This document shows, in pieces, positions 42,233 through 50,567 of a stretch of DNA of 64,000 nt. Source of the DNA: Bacteroidales bacterium 52_46 (lineage in GTDB: Bacteria; Bacteroidota; Bacteroidia; Bacteroidales; Muribaculaceae); assembly GCA_001915385.1 (NCBI GenBank), contig MNQK01000031.1, positions 124,001-188,000 of the forward strand, read 5' to 3'. Both the position numbers and the translations under genes were made by a program. A model generated the notes under the pieces. The model was given only the letters and a program-made list of their open reading frames with translations, searched no databases and was not told the origin of the DNA. The stretch's first letter is position 1, and the number at the start of each line of letters is the position of its first letter.

Positions 42233-44545
42233 ATGAAAGCAAGTATTCTTACACTCCTAATGGTATTTTTGGTTGTGGCTGCGGGCTATGGCCGCGAAAT
42301 TTCGGGCAAAGTGGTCGGAGAAAACGACGCTCCGCTCGACTATGTCAACGTCGTGCTGTACCGCGACTCGACCTATATCACCGGCACTGTAACTGACGAG
42401 GCCGGTAGGTTCTCCTTATCCGCTGACACTATCGGCAATCTCTCCGCCAAAGTTTCTTTTGTCGGTTATGAATCTTCCGAGCTTCCTGTTCCCCCATCGG
42501 GCGAAATGGGAATAATCAACCTTAAGCCGGCTACCGTACAACTCGGCGAGGTGGAGGTCCGCGCCACACGACCCTCTACGACCATGAGGGGCAATGCACT
42601 CGTCACCAATGTAGAGGGCAGTTCCCTCGCCATCGCCGGTACGGCCAACGACGTGCTGACGCGCGTGCCGATGGTTGTAGACAACGACGGTAAACCGGAG
42701 GTATTCGGCAGAGGCGAGCCGGCAATCTACATCAACGGGCGAAAGGTCAATGACCTTCAGGAACTCTCCCAACTCAATTCAAATGACATAAAGAATGTCT
42801 CCGTCATTACCAATCCGGGAGCCTCCTATGCTGCCAACGTGAAATCCGTAATCATTATCCGTACAAAACCGCCGAAAGGTGACGGATTCAGCGGCACGTT
42901 CCGAACCGACAACGGCTTCAATTACTATTTCCGCACCGGAAACTCAATCGACCTGAAATATCGTACCGGAGGACTCGAAGTATACGCCAACTATGGCTGG
43001 TGGTACGGCAACAACCGCGACGACCGTTCTAACGATATGACCACTACCACTGCATCAGGAATATACAACCAATCAATCCGAACAATAGGCAAACAGTCAT
43101 ACAACGACATGACAGGCAAAGCCGGCTTCTCTTTCATGTTTAATGAAAAGCACAGCATCGGGGCTTATTATCAGAACAGCTGGAACCGACACCATGCCAC
43201 CGGGACAATTCCAAGCGAAATATGGCAGAACGGTGCATTGCTTGACCGCTATAATTCCGATGTAAACAACAGATTCACGGCATTGCCGTGCCATAATATA
43301 AATCTTTATTACAACGGTACAGTCGGGAAGTTAAACATTGACTTTAACGCGGACTATCTGTGGAATAAAAACCGTGAACTTTCATTGAGCGACGAACTCA
43401 GCGAGAAGGGAGACGACCGCAATGTCAGCACTACCTCGGTCAACCGCAACCGCATGTTTGCCGAGAAACTGGTTGTCAGTCATCCTCTCTGGCTTGGCGA
43501 GATAAGTTTTGGAGAAGAATACACGAATACTCGCACCACCAATCTCTTTACCGCAAACATACCCGAAGTTCAGGATGCCGACAATCGTGTGGACGAAAGC
43601 AATATCGCAGCTTTTGTGGAGTTCGGGCGGCAGTTCGGTCGTTTCAACGTCGGCGTCGGACTCCGCTACGAGCATGTGAAGTTCGATTACTACGAGATGG
43701 GAGAGCATCGCGACGGACAGAGCAAAACTTACAACAATCTGTTTCCTTCGCTCGACCTCGCCACGCAGATAGGAACGGTCCGCATGGTGCTGAGCTATTC
43801 CGGCAAGACCGTCCGTCCCGGCTACGAGCAGCTCAACGGTGCCGTCAGTTATATCAACCGACTTACCTACGAGACCGGAAATCCGTATCTGAAACCGACA
43901 AAAATGCAAACCGTGGAATATATGGCGCAATGGCGCCAGTTCTTCGCCCAGATGTCATATACATACTACAAAGATGGCGTGTACTTCATAACCGAGCCTT
44001 ACGGTGAGGACGGAGAGGCAACCATTATCCGTACAGCCAACCTTGACCGGCGCCATTATTTTCAGGCTTTTGTTGGCGGCCAGTTCAAAGTCGGGATATG
44101 GTCGCCCCGTGTGAATGTAGGCATGATGAAGCAATGGCTCACTCTTCCGGTCGACGGCAAGCCGATGAAGATGAACAGTCCGGGCTTTCTGTTCCAGTGG
44201 CAGAACGCTATCCACCTTTCTTCCGACATCTGGGTCAATGTCGACGCACAGCTGATGACACATATACGGGACAATAACCAGAAACTTGCCAACACCCCAT
44301 GGTATGTCAACGCCAAGATTTATAAAGGGTTCTTCGACAATGCTTTCAGCTTAACTCTCGAAGCAAAAGACCTGTTCAACACATCACGGAATGAAGCCGT
44401 CCTGTATAACGATGCCGTACAGATTGCTCAGAAGAATTTCACGCCCGGCCGCTCGGTAATGCTCACCCTCCAGTATCGATTCAACACCACCCGCGACCGC
44501 TATCGCGGCACAGGCGCCGGCAACAGCGAGAAATCCCGCTTCTAA
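42233..44545 (+). CDS. TonB-receptor-like outer-membrane beta-barrel protein
   Basis: A 770-aa outer-membrane protein: signal peptide (to about residue 20), a carboxypeptidase-regulatory-like domain (about 22-100; 'ISGKVVGENDAPLDYVNVVLYRDSTYITGTVTDEAGRFSLSAD'), a plug-like region ('VLTRVPMVVDNDGKPEVFGRGEPAIYINGRKVNDLQELSQLNSNDIKNVSVITNPGASYAA') and a beta barrel of the OMP_b-brl_3 type finishing with 'ARSVMLTLQYRF'-like 'GRSVMLTLQYRFN'. No SusD partner follows, so it is not a classic glycan PUL receptor; such solitary barrels are often regulated by the neighbouring sensor. Substrate unknown. Confidence 0.88.
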   Translation: MKASILTLLMVFLVVAAGYGREISGKVVGENDAPLDYVNVVLYRDSTYITGTVTDEAGRFSLSADTIGNLSAKVSFVGYESSELPVPPSGEMGIINLKPATVQLGEVEVRATRPSTTMRGNALVTNVEGSSLAIAGTANDVLTRVPMVVDNDGKPEVFGRGEPAIYINGRKVNDLQELSQLNSNDIKNVSVITNPGASYAANVKSVIIIRTKPPKGDGFSGTFRTDNGFNYYFRTGNSIDLKYRTGGLEVYANYGWWYGNNRDDRSNDMTTTTASGIYNQSIRTIGKQSYNDMTGKAGFSFMFNEKHSIGAYYQNSWNRHHATGTIPSEIWQNGALLDRYNSDVNNRFTALPCHNINLYYNGTVGKLNIDFNADYLWNKNRELSLSDELSEKGDDRNVSTTSVNRNRMFAEKLVVSHPLWLGEISFGEEYTNTRTTNLFTANIPEVQDADNRVDESNIAAFVEFGRQFGRFNVGVGLRYEHVKFDYYEMGEHRDGQSKTYNNLFPSLDLATQIGTVRMVLSYSGKTVRPGYEQLNGAVSYINRLTYETGNPYLKPTKMQTVEYMAQWRQFFAQMSYTYYKDGVYFITEPYGEDGEATIIRTANLDRRHYFQAFVGGQFKVGIWSPRVNVGMMKQWLTLPVDGKPMKMNSPGFLFQWQNAIHLSSDIWVNVDAQLMTHIRDNNQKLANTPWYVNAKIYKGFFDNAFSLTLEAKDLFNTSRNEAVLYNDAVQIAQKNFTPGRSVMLTLQYRFNTTRDRYRGTGAGNSEKSRF

Positions 44546-44569
44546 ACCCCATAATATGAAGATGTCGCA

Positions 44570-44752
44570 GAACCGTGCGTCCCTACAATTTGCTGCGACT
44601 TTTGACCGCTAATTATAGTTCTACAATAACCTCCGTGGGGAACGAATTAACCACGACCTCAAGCGATTGGAGACCGCACCGGCGTGCAGCCCGATGCTAT
44701 TTACTTAAGTTGAGTGGAGCGGGGGCGTCTCGCCCCCGCTCCACTCTGAAGT
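44570..44752. repeat. dispersed palindromic element, family A, copy 4 (fragmented)
   Basis: It contains AACCGTGCGTCCCTACAATTT, CTTTTGACCGCTAATTATAG (as in copies 2 and 3), and at 44690-44750 GATGCTATTTACTTAAG plus GAGCGGGGGCGTCTCGCCCC with a much shortened inner hairpin. This fills the gap between the receptor and nadC. Confidence 0.65.
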
Positions 44753-44773
44753 CGTTAATTAAAGGCTGCGAGG

Positions 44774-45619
44774 TCAGCAGGCTTTGAAGCTGAGGTCGAG
44801 GCCTTTTACGGAGTGAGTCAGGGCGCCTACGGAGATGTAGTCGACGCCGCATTCGCCGTATTGGCGGAGGGTGTCGAGGGTGATACCGCCTGAGGATTCG
44901 ATTTCTACGCGACCTGCTATATGCGCTACGGCTTCGCGGGTGCGTTCGGGGGTGAAGTTGTCGAGCATGATACGGTCGATGCCTGCGGCGAGTGCCTGGT
45001 CGATTTCTTCGGTGTTGCGCACTTCGACTTCAATCTTGAGGTCGCGGCCTGTTTCCTTGCAGTATTTTTTTGCTGCTGCTACTGCCTGCGGGATGCCGCC
45101 GGCGAAGTCAATGTGGTTGTCCTTGATGAGTATCATGTCGAAGAGGCCGATGCGGTGGTTTTCGCCTCCGCCGATTTTGACTGCCTCCTTTTCGAGGAGA
45201 CGCATGCCGGGAGTGGTCTTGCGCGTATCGAGGACTTTGGTCTTGAGCCCGGCAAGGCGGTCCTGATATTTGGCGGTCATTGTGGCGATACCGCTCATTC
45301 GCTGCATGATGTTGAGCATGGTGCGTTCGGTCTGGAGCAGTGAGCGTACGCGGCCTTCAACCACAAATGCGATGTCGCCGGGCTTTACGCGGGCACCGTC
45401 GTTGATGAAGACGGTCATTTTCAACTCGGGGTCGAAGTAGTTGAATACGCGGCGTGCCATCTCGACGCCGGCAAGTATGCCTTCTTCCTTTACGATAAGC
45501 TGCTGACGTCCCATTTCGTCGGCGGGAATGGTTGAGAGTGTGGTATGGTCGCCATCGCCCACATCTTCGGCAAATGCCAGGGCGATAAGGTCATCGATAA
45601 GTTCGTCCTTCGTTTTCAT
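44774..45619 (-). CDS. nadC: nicotinate-nucleotide pyrophosphorylase (carboxylating)
   Basis: A 281-aa quinolinate phosphoribosyltransferase, converting quinolinate and PRPP to nicotinate mononucleotide in NAD synthesis. Diagnostic segments: 'EDVGDGDHTT' at the N-terminus, 'TERTMLNIMQRMSGIAT', 'VLDTRKTTPGMRLLEKEAVKIGGGENHRIGLFDMILIKDNH' with the PRPP/substrate-binding Arg, Lys and His, and 'VEVEVRNTEEIDQALAAGIDRIMLDN', 'ESSGGITLDTL'. Length is standard. It is transcribed away from rlmH from a shared palindromic promoter region. nadC next to rlmH is a recurrent arrangement in this phylum. Confidence 0.96.
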   Translation of the reverse strand: MKTKDELIDDLIALAFAEDVGDGDHTTLSTIPADEMGRQQLIVKEEGILAGVEMARRVFNYFDPELKMTVFINDGARVKPGDIAFVVEGRVRSLLQTERTMLNIMQRMSGIATMTAKYQDRLAGLKTKVLDTRKTTPGMRLLEKEAVKIGGGENHRIGLFDMILIKDNHIDFAGGIPQAVAAAKKYCKETGRDLKIEVEVRNTEEIDQALAAGIDRIMLDNFTPERTREAVAHIAGRVEIESSGGITLDTLRQYGECGVDYISVGALTHSVKGLDLSFKAC

Positions 45620-45636
45620 GTCTTATAATAATTGAT

Positions 45637-45654
45637 TAATTTTGCGCAAAATTA
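45637..45654. promoter_or_regulatory. palindromic divergent promoter of nadC and rlmH
   Basis: TAATTTTGCGCAAAATTA is a perfect 18-bp palindrome that supplies an exact -7 box (TAATTTTG) on both strands. The plus box serves rlmH (ATG 45665, about 20 nt away) and the minus box nadC (ATG 45619, 28 nt away). The -33 elements are weak. Confidence 0.6.
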
Positions 45655-45664
45655 CGGAATAAAA

Positions 45665-46141
45665 ATGAAAATATCGCTCTATATCATCGGAAAAACGACT
45701 GCGGCTTATCTGCGCGAGGGAATTGAAATATACTGCAAACGCCTGGGACATTATGTGCCGTTTGAAATAAAACAGTTTCCCGACGCGAAAGTGACCAAAG
45801 GCACGAGCGAGAGCGTGCAGAAGGTGAAAGAGGGGGAAATGTTTCTCGAACAGATACGCACGAGCGACTATGTAGTGCTTCTCGACGAGCGGGGCAAGGA
45901 GATGACATCGCGCGATTTCGCAGCATATATCGACAAGCGCATGGCATCGGCAGGAGCGGGCAATATAATATTCGTAATCGGAGGGCCTTACGGATTTTCG
46001 GAGGCGATGTACGCACGTGCCGACAGCAAGGTATCGTTCTCGCAGATGACATTCTCACACGAGATGATACGCCTGCTGTTTGTGGAGCAACTGTACCGTG
46101 CCATGACGATATTGCGCGGAGAACCGTACCATCATGACTGA
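45665..46141 (+). CDS. rlmH: 23S rRNA (pseudouridine1915-N3) methyltransferase
   Basis: A 158-aa SPOUT methyltransferase starting MKISLYIIGK (an earlier in-frame start at 45632 lies upstream of the promoter). It methylates pseudouridine 1915 in 23S rRNA on assembled 70S ribosomes. Typical features: 'YCKRLGHYVPFEIKQFPDAK', 'YVVLLDERGKEMTSRDFA', the SAM-binding knot 'NIIFVIGGPYGFSEAMYARAD' and the C-terminal 'TFSHEMIRLLFVEQLYRAMTILRGEPYHHD'. Length is the family norm. Confidence 0.96.
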   Translation: MKISLYIIGKTTAAYLREGIEIYCKRLGHYVPFEIKQFPDAKVTKGTSESVQKVKEGEMFLEQIRTSDYVVLLDERGKEMTSRDFAAYIDKRMASAGAGNIIFVIGGPYGFSEAMYARADSKVSFSQMTFSHEMIRLLFVEQLYRAMTILRGEPYHHD

Positions 46142-46216
46142 TGGAATTTTGAATTTTGAAGGTGGAATTTTGAATGGGGCCTTCGACGCTGTAATTGATT
46201 TTGGAATTTTGAATGG
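46142..46216. repeat. short A/T-rich direct repeats
   Basis: GGAATTTTGAAT occurs at 46143, 46164 and 46203 between the rlmH stop and the convergent DUF4924 gene. It may serve as a weak bidirectional termination region. Confidence 0.5.
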
Positions 46217-46222
46217 GATTCG

Positions 46223-46804
46223 TTAGTTTTCAACTGTGCCTTTGTCGTCCCCGCTGTTGTCGGGGTTGAAGAGGCGGTCTTCGTCATCGAGTTTGAAGTA
46301 ATGGGCAAGGAGGGCTATGAAGCGGGATATCTGGGCTATGGCGTTGGCTGTCTCGGGGGTTACTTCCTTTGATTGCAGACGCATCATCAGCATGCCGTAG
46401 AGGGCATTGAAGCACGTCTCGATTTCGCCGGCGGGATTTTCTCCGGCTTTCGCGCGAAGCTCGACTATGAACGGTAGTGTGCGATAGAACTCGGCGGAGT
46501 ATTCGGCGAAACGGGGGTCAGCGAGCAGCGCGCGGTGAAGCTGCACAAGCTGCACGATTACGTTTTTGTTGATCTGCAGGTGACCGGATTTGACGACGTC
46601 CTCGCGGCGCATCATGTCGATAAGCGATTCATACCATTCGGTCATCTCGCGGCGTTGAGCGTCGTCGAGGCTGAAACGGTCAATGACGTTTTCCTTTATT
46701 TTCTCTATGTCGAGGTTGTTGGCGCGGATTATATCCTCAATCTGCCACATATAGATGAGATACTCGGCAATATTTTCCTTTCGTTTCTGCGATGCTATTA
46801 TCAT
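46223..46804 (-). CDS. DUF4924-family protein
   Basis: A 193-aa cytoplasmic, mainly helical protein starting MIIASQKRKENIAEYLIYMWQIEDIIRANNLDIEKI, which matches the conserved N-terminus of DUF4924. It continues with 'VSLDDAQRREMTEWYESLIDMMRREDV' style helices and an acidic tail. Function is unknown; the family is Bacteroidetes-specific and often near rlmH, as here. The longer frame starting at 46918 reads into a repeat element and lacks conservation, so the ATG at 46804 is chosen. Confidence 0.85.
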   Translation of the reverse strand: MIIASQKRKENIAEYLIYMWQIEDIIRANNLDIEKIKENVIDRFSLDDAQRREMTEWYESLIDMMRREDVVKSGHLQINKNVIVQLVQLHRALLADPRFAEYSAEFYRTLPFIVELRAKAGENPAGEIETCFNALYGMLMMRLQSKEVTPETANAIAQISRFIALLAHYFKLDDEDRLFNPDNSGDDKGTVEN

Positions 46805-46901
46805 AATCTTCGTTTTTATCAATGCTCGGATACATATAATATAACAAATTTGGAAGAAATTTTCCTGCACAGGAATCCAAGATAGGAGATCTGTACCATG
46901 G

Positions 46902-47217
46902 ACACACAGACCGTGCAATGCAGTTCAAATAAGACGTAATTCGTCAACGTAGAGCCGAAGGCTCGGGGGTGTTACTATCCCCGTCCGACGCGTAGCGGAG
47001 GGCGGGGTAAAAGGGAATACGCTGTGCGAGCCCACAGAGAGGGCGAGTGTGATGCTCTCTGATTCATTATTCTACACAGTCGCCCGTTCCACGGGCTCAC
47101 TTTATGAATGGTCGCGGTTGCCCCGCCCTCCGCTACGCGTCGGACGGGGATAGTAACACCCCCGAGCCTTCGGCTCTCAGCTATTTGAACCGCATTGCAC
47201 AGAGCGTGCGTCCCTAT
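46902..47217. repeat. palindromic element with ~110-bp inverted arms, family D, copy 1
   Basis: Left arm: ACAGACCGTGCAATGCAGTT, a TAGAGCCGAAGGCTCG hairpin, GTGTTACTATCCCCGTCCGACGCG and GTAGCGGAGGGCGGGG. The right arm is the near-complement, ending CCGCATTGCACAGAGCGTGCG. The centre (about 90 bp) contains GAGCCCAC / ACGGGCTCAC. No open frame. It is nearly identical in plan to copy 2 at 55614, and its tips match family B. It looks like a non-autonomous mobile element. Confidence 0.8.
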
Positions 47218-47318
47218 ATTTTGGGATTCTGCACCTTTCCTATATCTGAAATGCGCAGGCACTCCGTGGTATACGCGATACAAAAATATGCATTTTAAAC
47301 AGAAGTTCCAAAAGATTA

Positions 47319-47359
47319 AACGGAGTAACGGGTCGCGTTTCACGACCTGTTACCCCGTT
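47319..47359 (-). terminator. hairpin, possible terminator of the DUF4595-like gene
   Basis: Imperfect 18-bp stem (AACGG-A-GTAAC-G-GGTCG against CGACC-T-GTTAC-C-CCGTT) 56 nt past the minus-strand gene's stop, followed on that strand by a weak T-rich stretch. Confidence 0.4.
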
Positions 47360-47414
47360 CGGGATTGAAATGATTAAAATAACTCTTTTAAGAGGTTGTC
47401 TAAGAAGTATTTAT

Positions 47415-48263
47415 TTACCAGGCGAAATCAAAAGTTTCCTCTTCACTGCCCCATTCGTCAGTTGAAACGGTTGTCAACTTTATAGGCAGATTCCCGGCAT
47501 TTAATGTCCATGAGAATGTTTTGTTCCAACTATAGGTATCTTCTTCCGGATCAAATCTCACGTAATTATTTGACACCGGAAGCTGCCTTGTTGCCTTACC
47601 GAGCAGACCGGCAAAATATGCATATTCCATTTCATCCATATCAATACCGAAAGTATCATCAAAAAGCATTATACAGCCCTTGTTTTCAATCGCTGAAGAA
47701 CCATAACCGATTTTATAGTCACCGCCGCAGTTATCTTCTTCAGAGCGAACTTTTACAGCTGTGACATTGCCATCAGTATAGGTTATGTCGGTCACCTCAT
47801 TTCCGCCTTCGGTACGTTTCATTTTTGTAAGCCGACCGTCTGAATTGTATTCAAACCACCATTCTTCAATATCACCATCACTTTCAATCTGCCTGCAATA
47901 TTTTGTAAAACCTGCATCGTTGAGCAACAGATTGAACACATACCTATCCTCGTCATCTTCCACCTGCATAACGACATCATAAGAATCAGCACGCCCGATG
48001 CCTGGATAGGCAAATGTGATTCTTATACCGTCTTCTGAATCATTCATCGATACAACACGTCCGTCGGCGCCCTTTATTATATTCAATGCGCCTACCTTCG
48101 ATGGTAATCCGGCAGTGAAAACGTTTGATGGATTTACGACAACCCCGGGATTGTTTCCTCCACCCGGGACATTATTGTCATCGTCATCATCACTGCACGA
48201 TACGAATCCTGCGCCGCACGCAACAGCAGCCAAAGCAATTCCTGTAAATTTCAAAAAATTCAT
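47415..48263 (-). CDS. DUF4595-like lipoprotein
   Basis: A 282-aa lipoprotein from MNFLKFTGIALAAVACGAGFVSC (lipobox Cys, then SDDDDDNN and a Gly/Asn-rich tether). The mature part reads as short repeats of a beta-hairpin type ('WWFEYNSDGRLTKMKRTEGGNEVTDITYTDGNVTAVKV', 'YKIGYGSSAIENKGCIMLFDD'), the pattern of DUF4595/Rhs-like 'YD' repeats in Bacteroidetes lipoproteins. It is probably surface-exposed; function unknown. The frame opens 11 codons upstream but the Met at 48263 starts a proper signal peptide. Confidence 0.75.
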   Translation of the reverse strand: MNFLKFTGIALAAVACGAGFVSCSDDDDDNNVPGGGNNPGVVVNPSNVFTAGLPSKVGALNIIKGADGRVVSMNDSEDGIRITFAYPGIGRADSYDVVMQVEDDEDRYVFNLLLNDAGFTKYCRQIESDGDIEEWWFEYNSDGRLTKMKRTEGGNEVTDITYTDGNVTAVKVRSEEDNCGGDYKIGYGSSAIENKGCIMLFDDTFGIDMDEMEYAYFAGLLGKATRQLPVSNNYVRFDPEEDTYSWNKTFSWTLNAGNLPIKLTTVSTDEWGSEEETFDFAW

Positions 48264-48391
48264 TTCTGTAAATGTTTTTATGTCCTCCCGTCTCAAAAGG
48301 ACGTATTATAAATATAGATTTTAATTGTGGGGGGGCGAGACTACGTCATATCCGATGATAAGACACCCCGGTCTGATCATACACGGTTTAT

Positions 48392-48754
48392 TCAAATATC
48401 GGGCTCGGTTTTCGCGATGCCGGTCAGATTTGTCAGTAGCAGCAGGTATACCATCAGGATAAGGGCTGCGACGATGATGTAGGTTATGACCGAAAAATCG
48501 AAAAGCGCAAAAATGACATTGAATGAAATCCCGATAAAGAGAGTTGCCAAAGAGAGTACCCTAATATTGACTCCGACATTGGACGAGTTATATTTTATGC
48601 CGATGCCGAACAGAAGTGTCACTAACGTAAGCACTCCTCCGCCTGTTGCAACGCACCATTTACAGGAGTCTGCTCCGGGAATCTGCCACAGCGCAAGAGC
48701 AGCGAGCAGGGCGATAACTGTACAGATAATCGCTTTAGTCACATTGAGTTTCAT
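48392..48754 (-). CDS. small four-helix membrane protein of the SPFH/GYF cassette
   Basis: A 120-aa protein (MKLNVTKAIICTVIALLAAL…) with four hydrophobic segments at about 7-25, 38-52, 65-82 and 88-108, and a short polar end. No family recognised. Its ATG overlaps the stop of the GYF_2 protein upstream by 4 nt, so translation is coupled. It is the last gene of a four-gene minus-strand cassette (zinc-ribbon/GYF protein, SPFH protein, GYF protein, this one) and is probably its membrane component. Confidence 0.75.
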   Translation of the reverse strand: MKLNVTKAIICTVIALLAALALWQIPGADSCKWCVATGGGVLTLVTLLFGIGIKYNSSNVGVNIRVLSLATLFIGISFNVIFALFDFSVITYIIVAALILMVYLLLLTNLTGIAKTEPDI

Positions 48755-49116
48755 TGGCCGAGTATTATTATCTTGTTGATTTCGGGAATATTTTTCGCGA
48801 ATTGCCATGACGGCATACCTGCCCGCCAAAGGAGGGTCTCGCCGGCAATTTTTCCGCGCTTTATCAGTTCGCTTACCTGCTGCGGGGTGAGGGCGCCTAC
48901 CTGCAATCCGTCGATTACCGCATACCATTCAAAGCGGGCAGCGGGCTGAGTGACGGCGCTTTGGCCGACGGCATTCTGTCCGGTAGTCCCGGCATTGACG
49001 CCGGCGACGGCGGTGTTGTTCATGACATGGTTCATGGTGCTGACCATCTGCTGCGCCAGACTGAGTCCGAGGCCAAACTCCACAAGCCGGTCAATACTGC
49101 TGAAATCTGTTGACAT
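48751..49116 (-). CDS. GYF_2 (DUF4339) domain protein
   Basis: A 121-aa protein. The N-terminal part 'IDRLVEFGLGLSLAQQMVSTMNHVMN' resembles the C-terminal helix region of SPFH/virion-core-like proteins. After a Thr/Gly/Gln-rich linker comes one GYF_2 domain: 'WYAVIDGLQVGALTPQQVSELIKRGKIAGETLLWRAGMPSWQFAKNIPEI', with the hallmark G-P/A-L…(S)…I…L-W-x-x-G-M-x-x-W pattern. GYF_2 domains bind proline-rich peptides; two neighbours carry the same domain plus proline-rich linkers. It lies 48 nt after the SPFH gene. Confidence 0.85.
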   Translation of the reverse strand: MSTDFSSIDRLVEFGLGLSLAQQMVSTMNHVMNNTAVAGVNAGTTGQNAVGQSAVTQPAARFEWYAVIDGLQVGALTPQQVSELIKRGKIAGETLLWRAGMPSWQFAKNIPEINKIIILGQ

Positions 49117-49164
49117 ATATAAAGAAAGGTTTTTGATAGATTAATGAAGTTTTTACAGCCTTTG

Positions 49165-50562
49165 CTACGGCAATGGAGGCGGCATCGCACCGGGAGTCGC
49201 GCCCGGCACGGGTGGAGGAACAGTCGGGAAAAGCGGCTGCAGTTCGGCCACCTGCCCTGCGGGAGTCCACGCGGGCATGCCCTGCGCCCATACCATCGTT
49301 GCGGGGTCGATGCGCCCCTGCTGCACGAGCGGCCGGAGCTGAGATACTTTGTACGGACCGCTTTGCTGTCCGCCAAGCACAACGTAGTACGATGTCTCCG
49401 ATGCGCCGGGCACGGGCGGAGGTGTCGCACCCTGTTGCGCGGGTGGCTGCTGCCAGTATTGGTTCATCGTCTGCCCCATATTGTTGACCATGCCGGCCAT
49501 CTGATTGCCGAGGGCGCCCCCTACGGCCATACCGGTCATAAACTGAGCGGGATCGATACCGCTTGAACCGGAACTGCCACCCCAGCCTCCTCCTGAGCCA
49601 AGATTCTGAGCCGCAGTCTGCATCACGTCGGCCTGCCGGTCAAGAGCATGGGCACCGATAAACTGCGTTTCGGTCTGCAATCGCTGCGCACGCTGAGCCT
49701 CCTCGCGCTGGATACGGGCTGTTTCGGCTACGTTTTCGGCATTGATACGCTGCATGTCGTTCATATTCCGGATATTGGCGGCAGTCTGCGCATGGATAGT
49801 CGAAGTCTGCTGCACGGCAGTGACATCGCGCAATTCGAGATAGCCGGCCGACTCCTTGTCGACTTCAATGCTCGAGATGTCGAGACGCGAGAGAGTGACG
49901 GCAAAATCCTCGAAATCCTCTTTCAGGCGCGGGAGCACAATGTCGTTGATAGCCTCAATCTTACGCTCTATCTGAAGGACAGGTATACCGTGGTCGGCAG
50001 GAGCGTTGACGACGGCTGATTTCACGCGCCGTATCACTGCGTCGCGGACCTGTTCCTTAAAACGCTGGAGCGAAAAGTCAATCAGCCGATGGGCATAAAC
50101 GAACTTCTTAGCGTCGGCTACACGGAAATTGATACTGCCCCTGACGGCCATAGGCACGGCGTAATCAAGGAACCGCGGATCGAACACATCGAAAAACGGG
50201 ATGGCGAACTTGATGTTGATTATGCCGGATGTGTTGATATAATACACTTCGGCCTGAAACGGGGACTCGCCACCGAATGCCATGCCTACAAGCGACGAGA
50301 GCACCGGGAAATTGGCGGTCCGGATAGTGTCGTCATACGGGCCCTCGATAATGTCGAGACCCTGCCCTTGCTGCTTGTATACGAACACAGCCGACTCGCC
50401 GGCCTTGACGCGCAGCGAGGAGCCGTAGCGTATGGCATTCTCGCGGGTAGTGGAATTGACATCCTGTCCGGCAGGACGCCATTTCCATACAAGATAGTCA
50501 TCTTCATCGCAGCGGATCACATTAATCATTCCGCCGCTTTTACCTCTTCCGAACAGTCCCAT
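49165..50562 (-). CDS. SPFH-domain protein with C-terminal GYF_2 domain
   Basis: A 465-aa protein. Residues about 20-230 are an SPFH (band 7)-type domain of the YdjI/virion-core-like group ('SLRVKAGESAVFVYKQQGQGLDIIEGPYDDTIRTANFPVLSSLVGMAFGGESPFQAEVYYINTS'). Then a helical segment with 'RDVTAVQQTSTIHAQTAANIRNMNDMQRIN', a Gly/Ser-rich linker, and a 'MTGMAVGGALGNQMAGMVNNMGQ' glycine-zipper helix. Finally comes a proline-rich stretch and a GYF_2 domain ('YYVVLGGQQSGPYKVSQLRPLVQQGRIDPATMVWAQGMPAWTPAG'). SPFH proteins form large ring assemblies at membranes. The upstream gene's stop is 5 nt away. Confidence 0.88.
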   Translation of the reverse strand: MGLFGRGKSGGMINVIRCDEDDYLVWKWRPAGQDVNSTTRENAIRYGSSLRVKAGESAVFVYKQQGQGLDIIEGPYDDTIRTANFPVLSSLVGMAFGGESPFQAEVYYINTSGIINIKFAIPFFDVFDPRFLDYAVPMAVRGSINFRVADAKKFVYAHRLIDFSLQRFKEQVRDAVIRRVKSAVVNAPADHGIPVLQIERKIEAINDIVLPRLKEDFEDFAVTLSRLDISSIEVDKESAGYLELRDVTAVQQTSTIHAQTAANIRNMNDMQRINAENVAETARIQREEAQRAQRLQTETQFIGAHALDRQADVMQTAAQNLGSGGGWGGSSGSSGIDPAQFMTGMAVGGALGNQMAGMVNNMGQTMNQYWQQPPAQQGATPPPVPGASETSYYVVLGGQQSGPYKVSQLRPLVQQGRIDPATMVWAQGMPAWTPAGQVAELQPLFPTVPPPVPGATPGAMPPPLP

Positions 50563-50567
50563 ACGCG

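Noticed and set aside
44575..44787. A 70-codon frame after the receptor gene
   Set aside because: Composed largely of repeat sequence (family A fragments) and overlaps the end of nadC.
46902..47217. Repeats as a CRISPR array
   Set aside because: The repeats are long inverted arms, not regularly spaced direct repeats, and no cas genes are present anywhere in the window.
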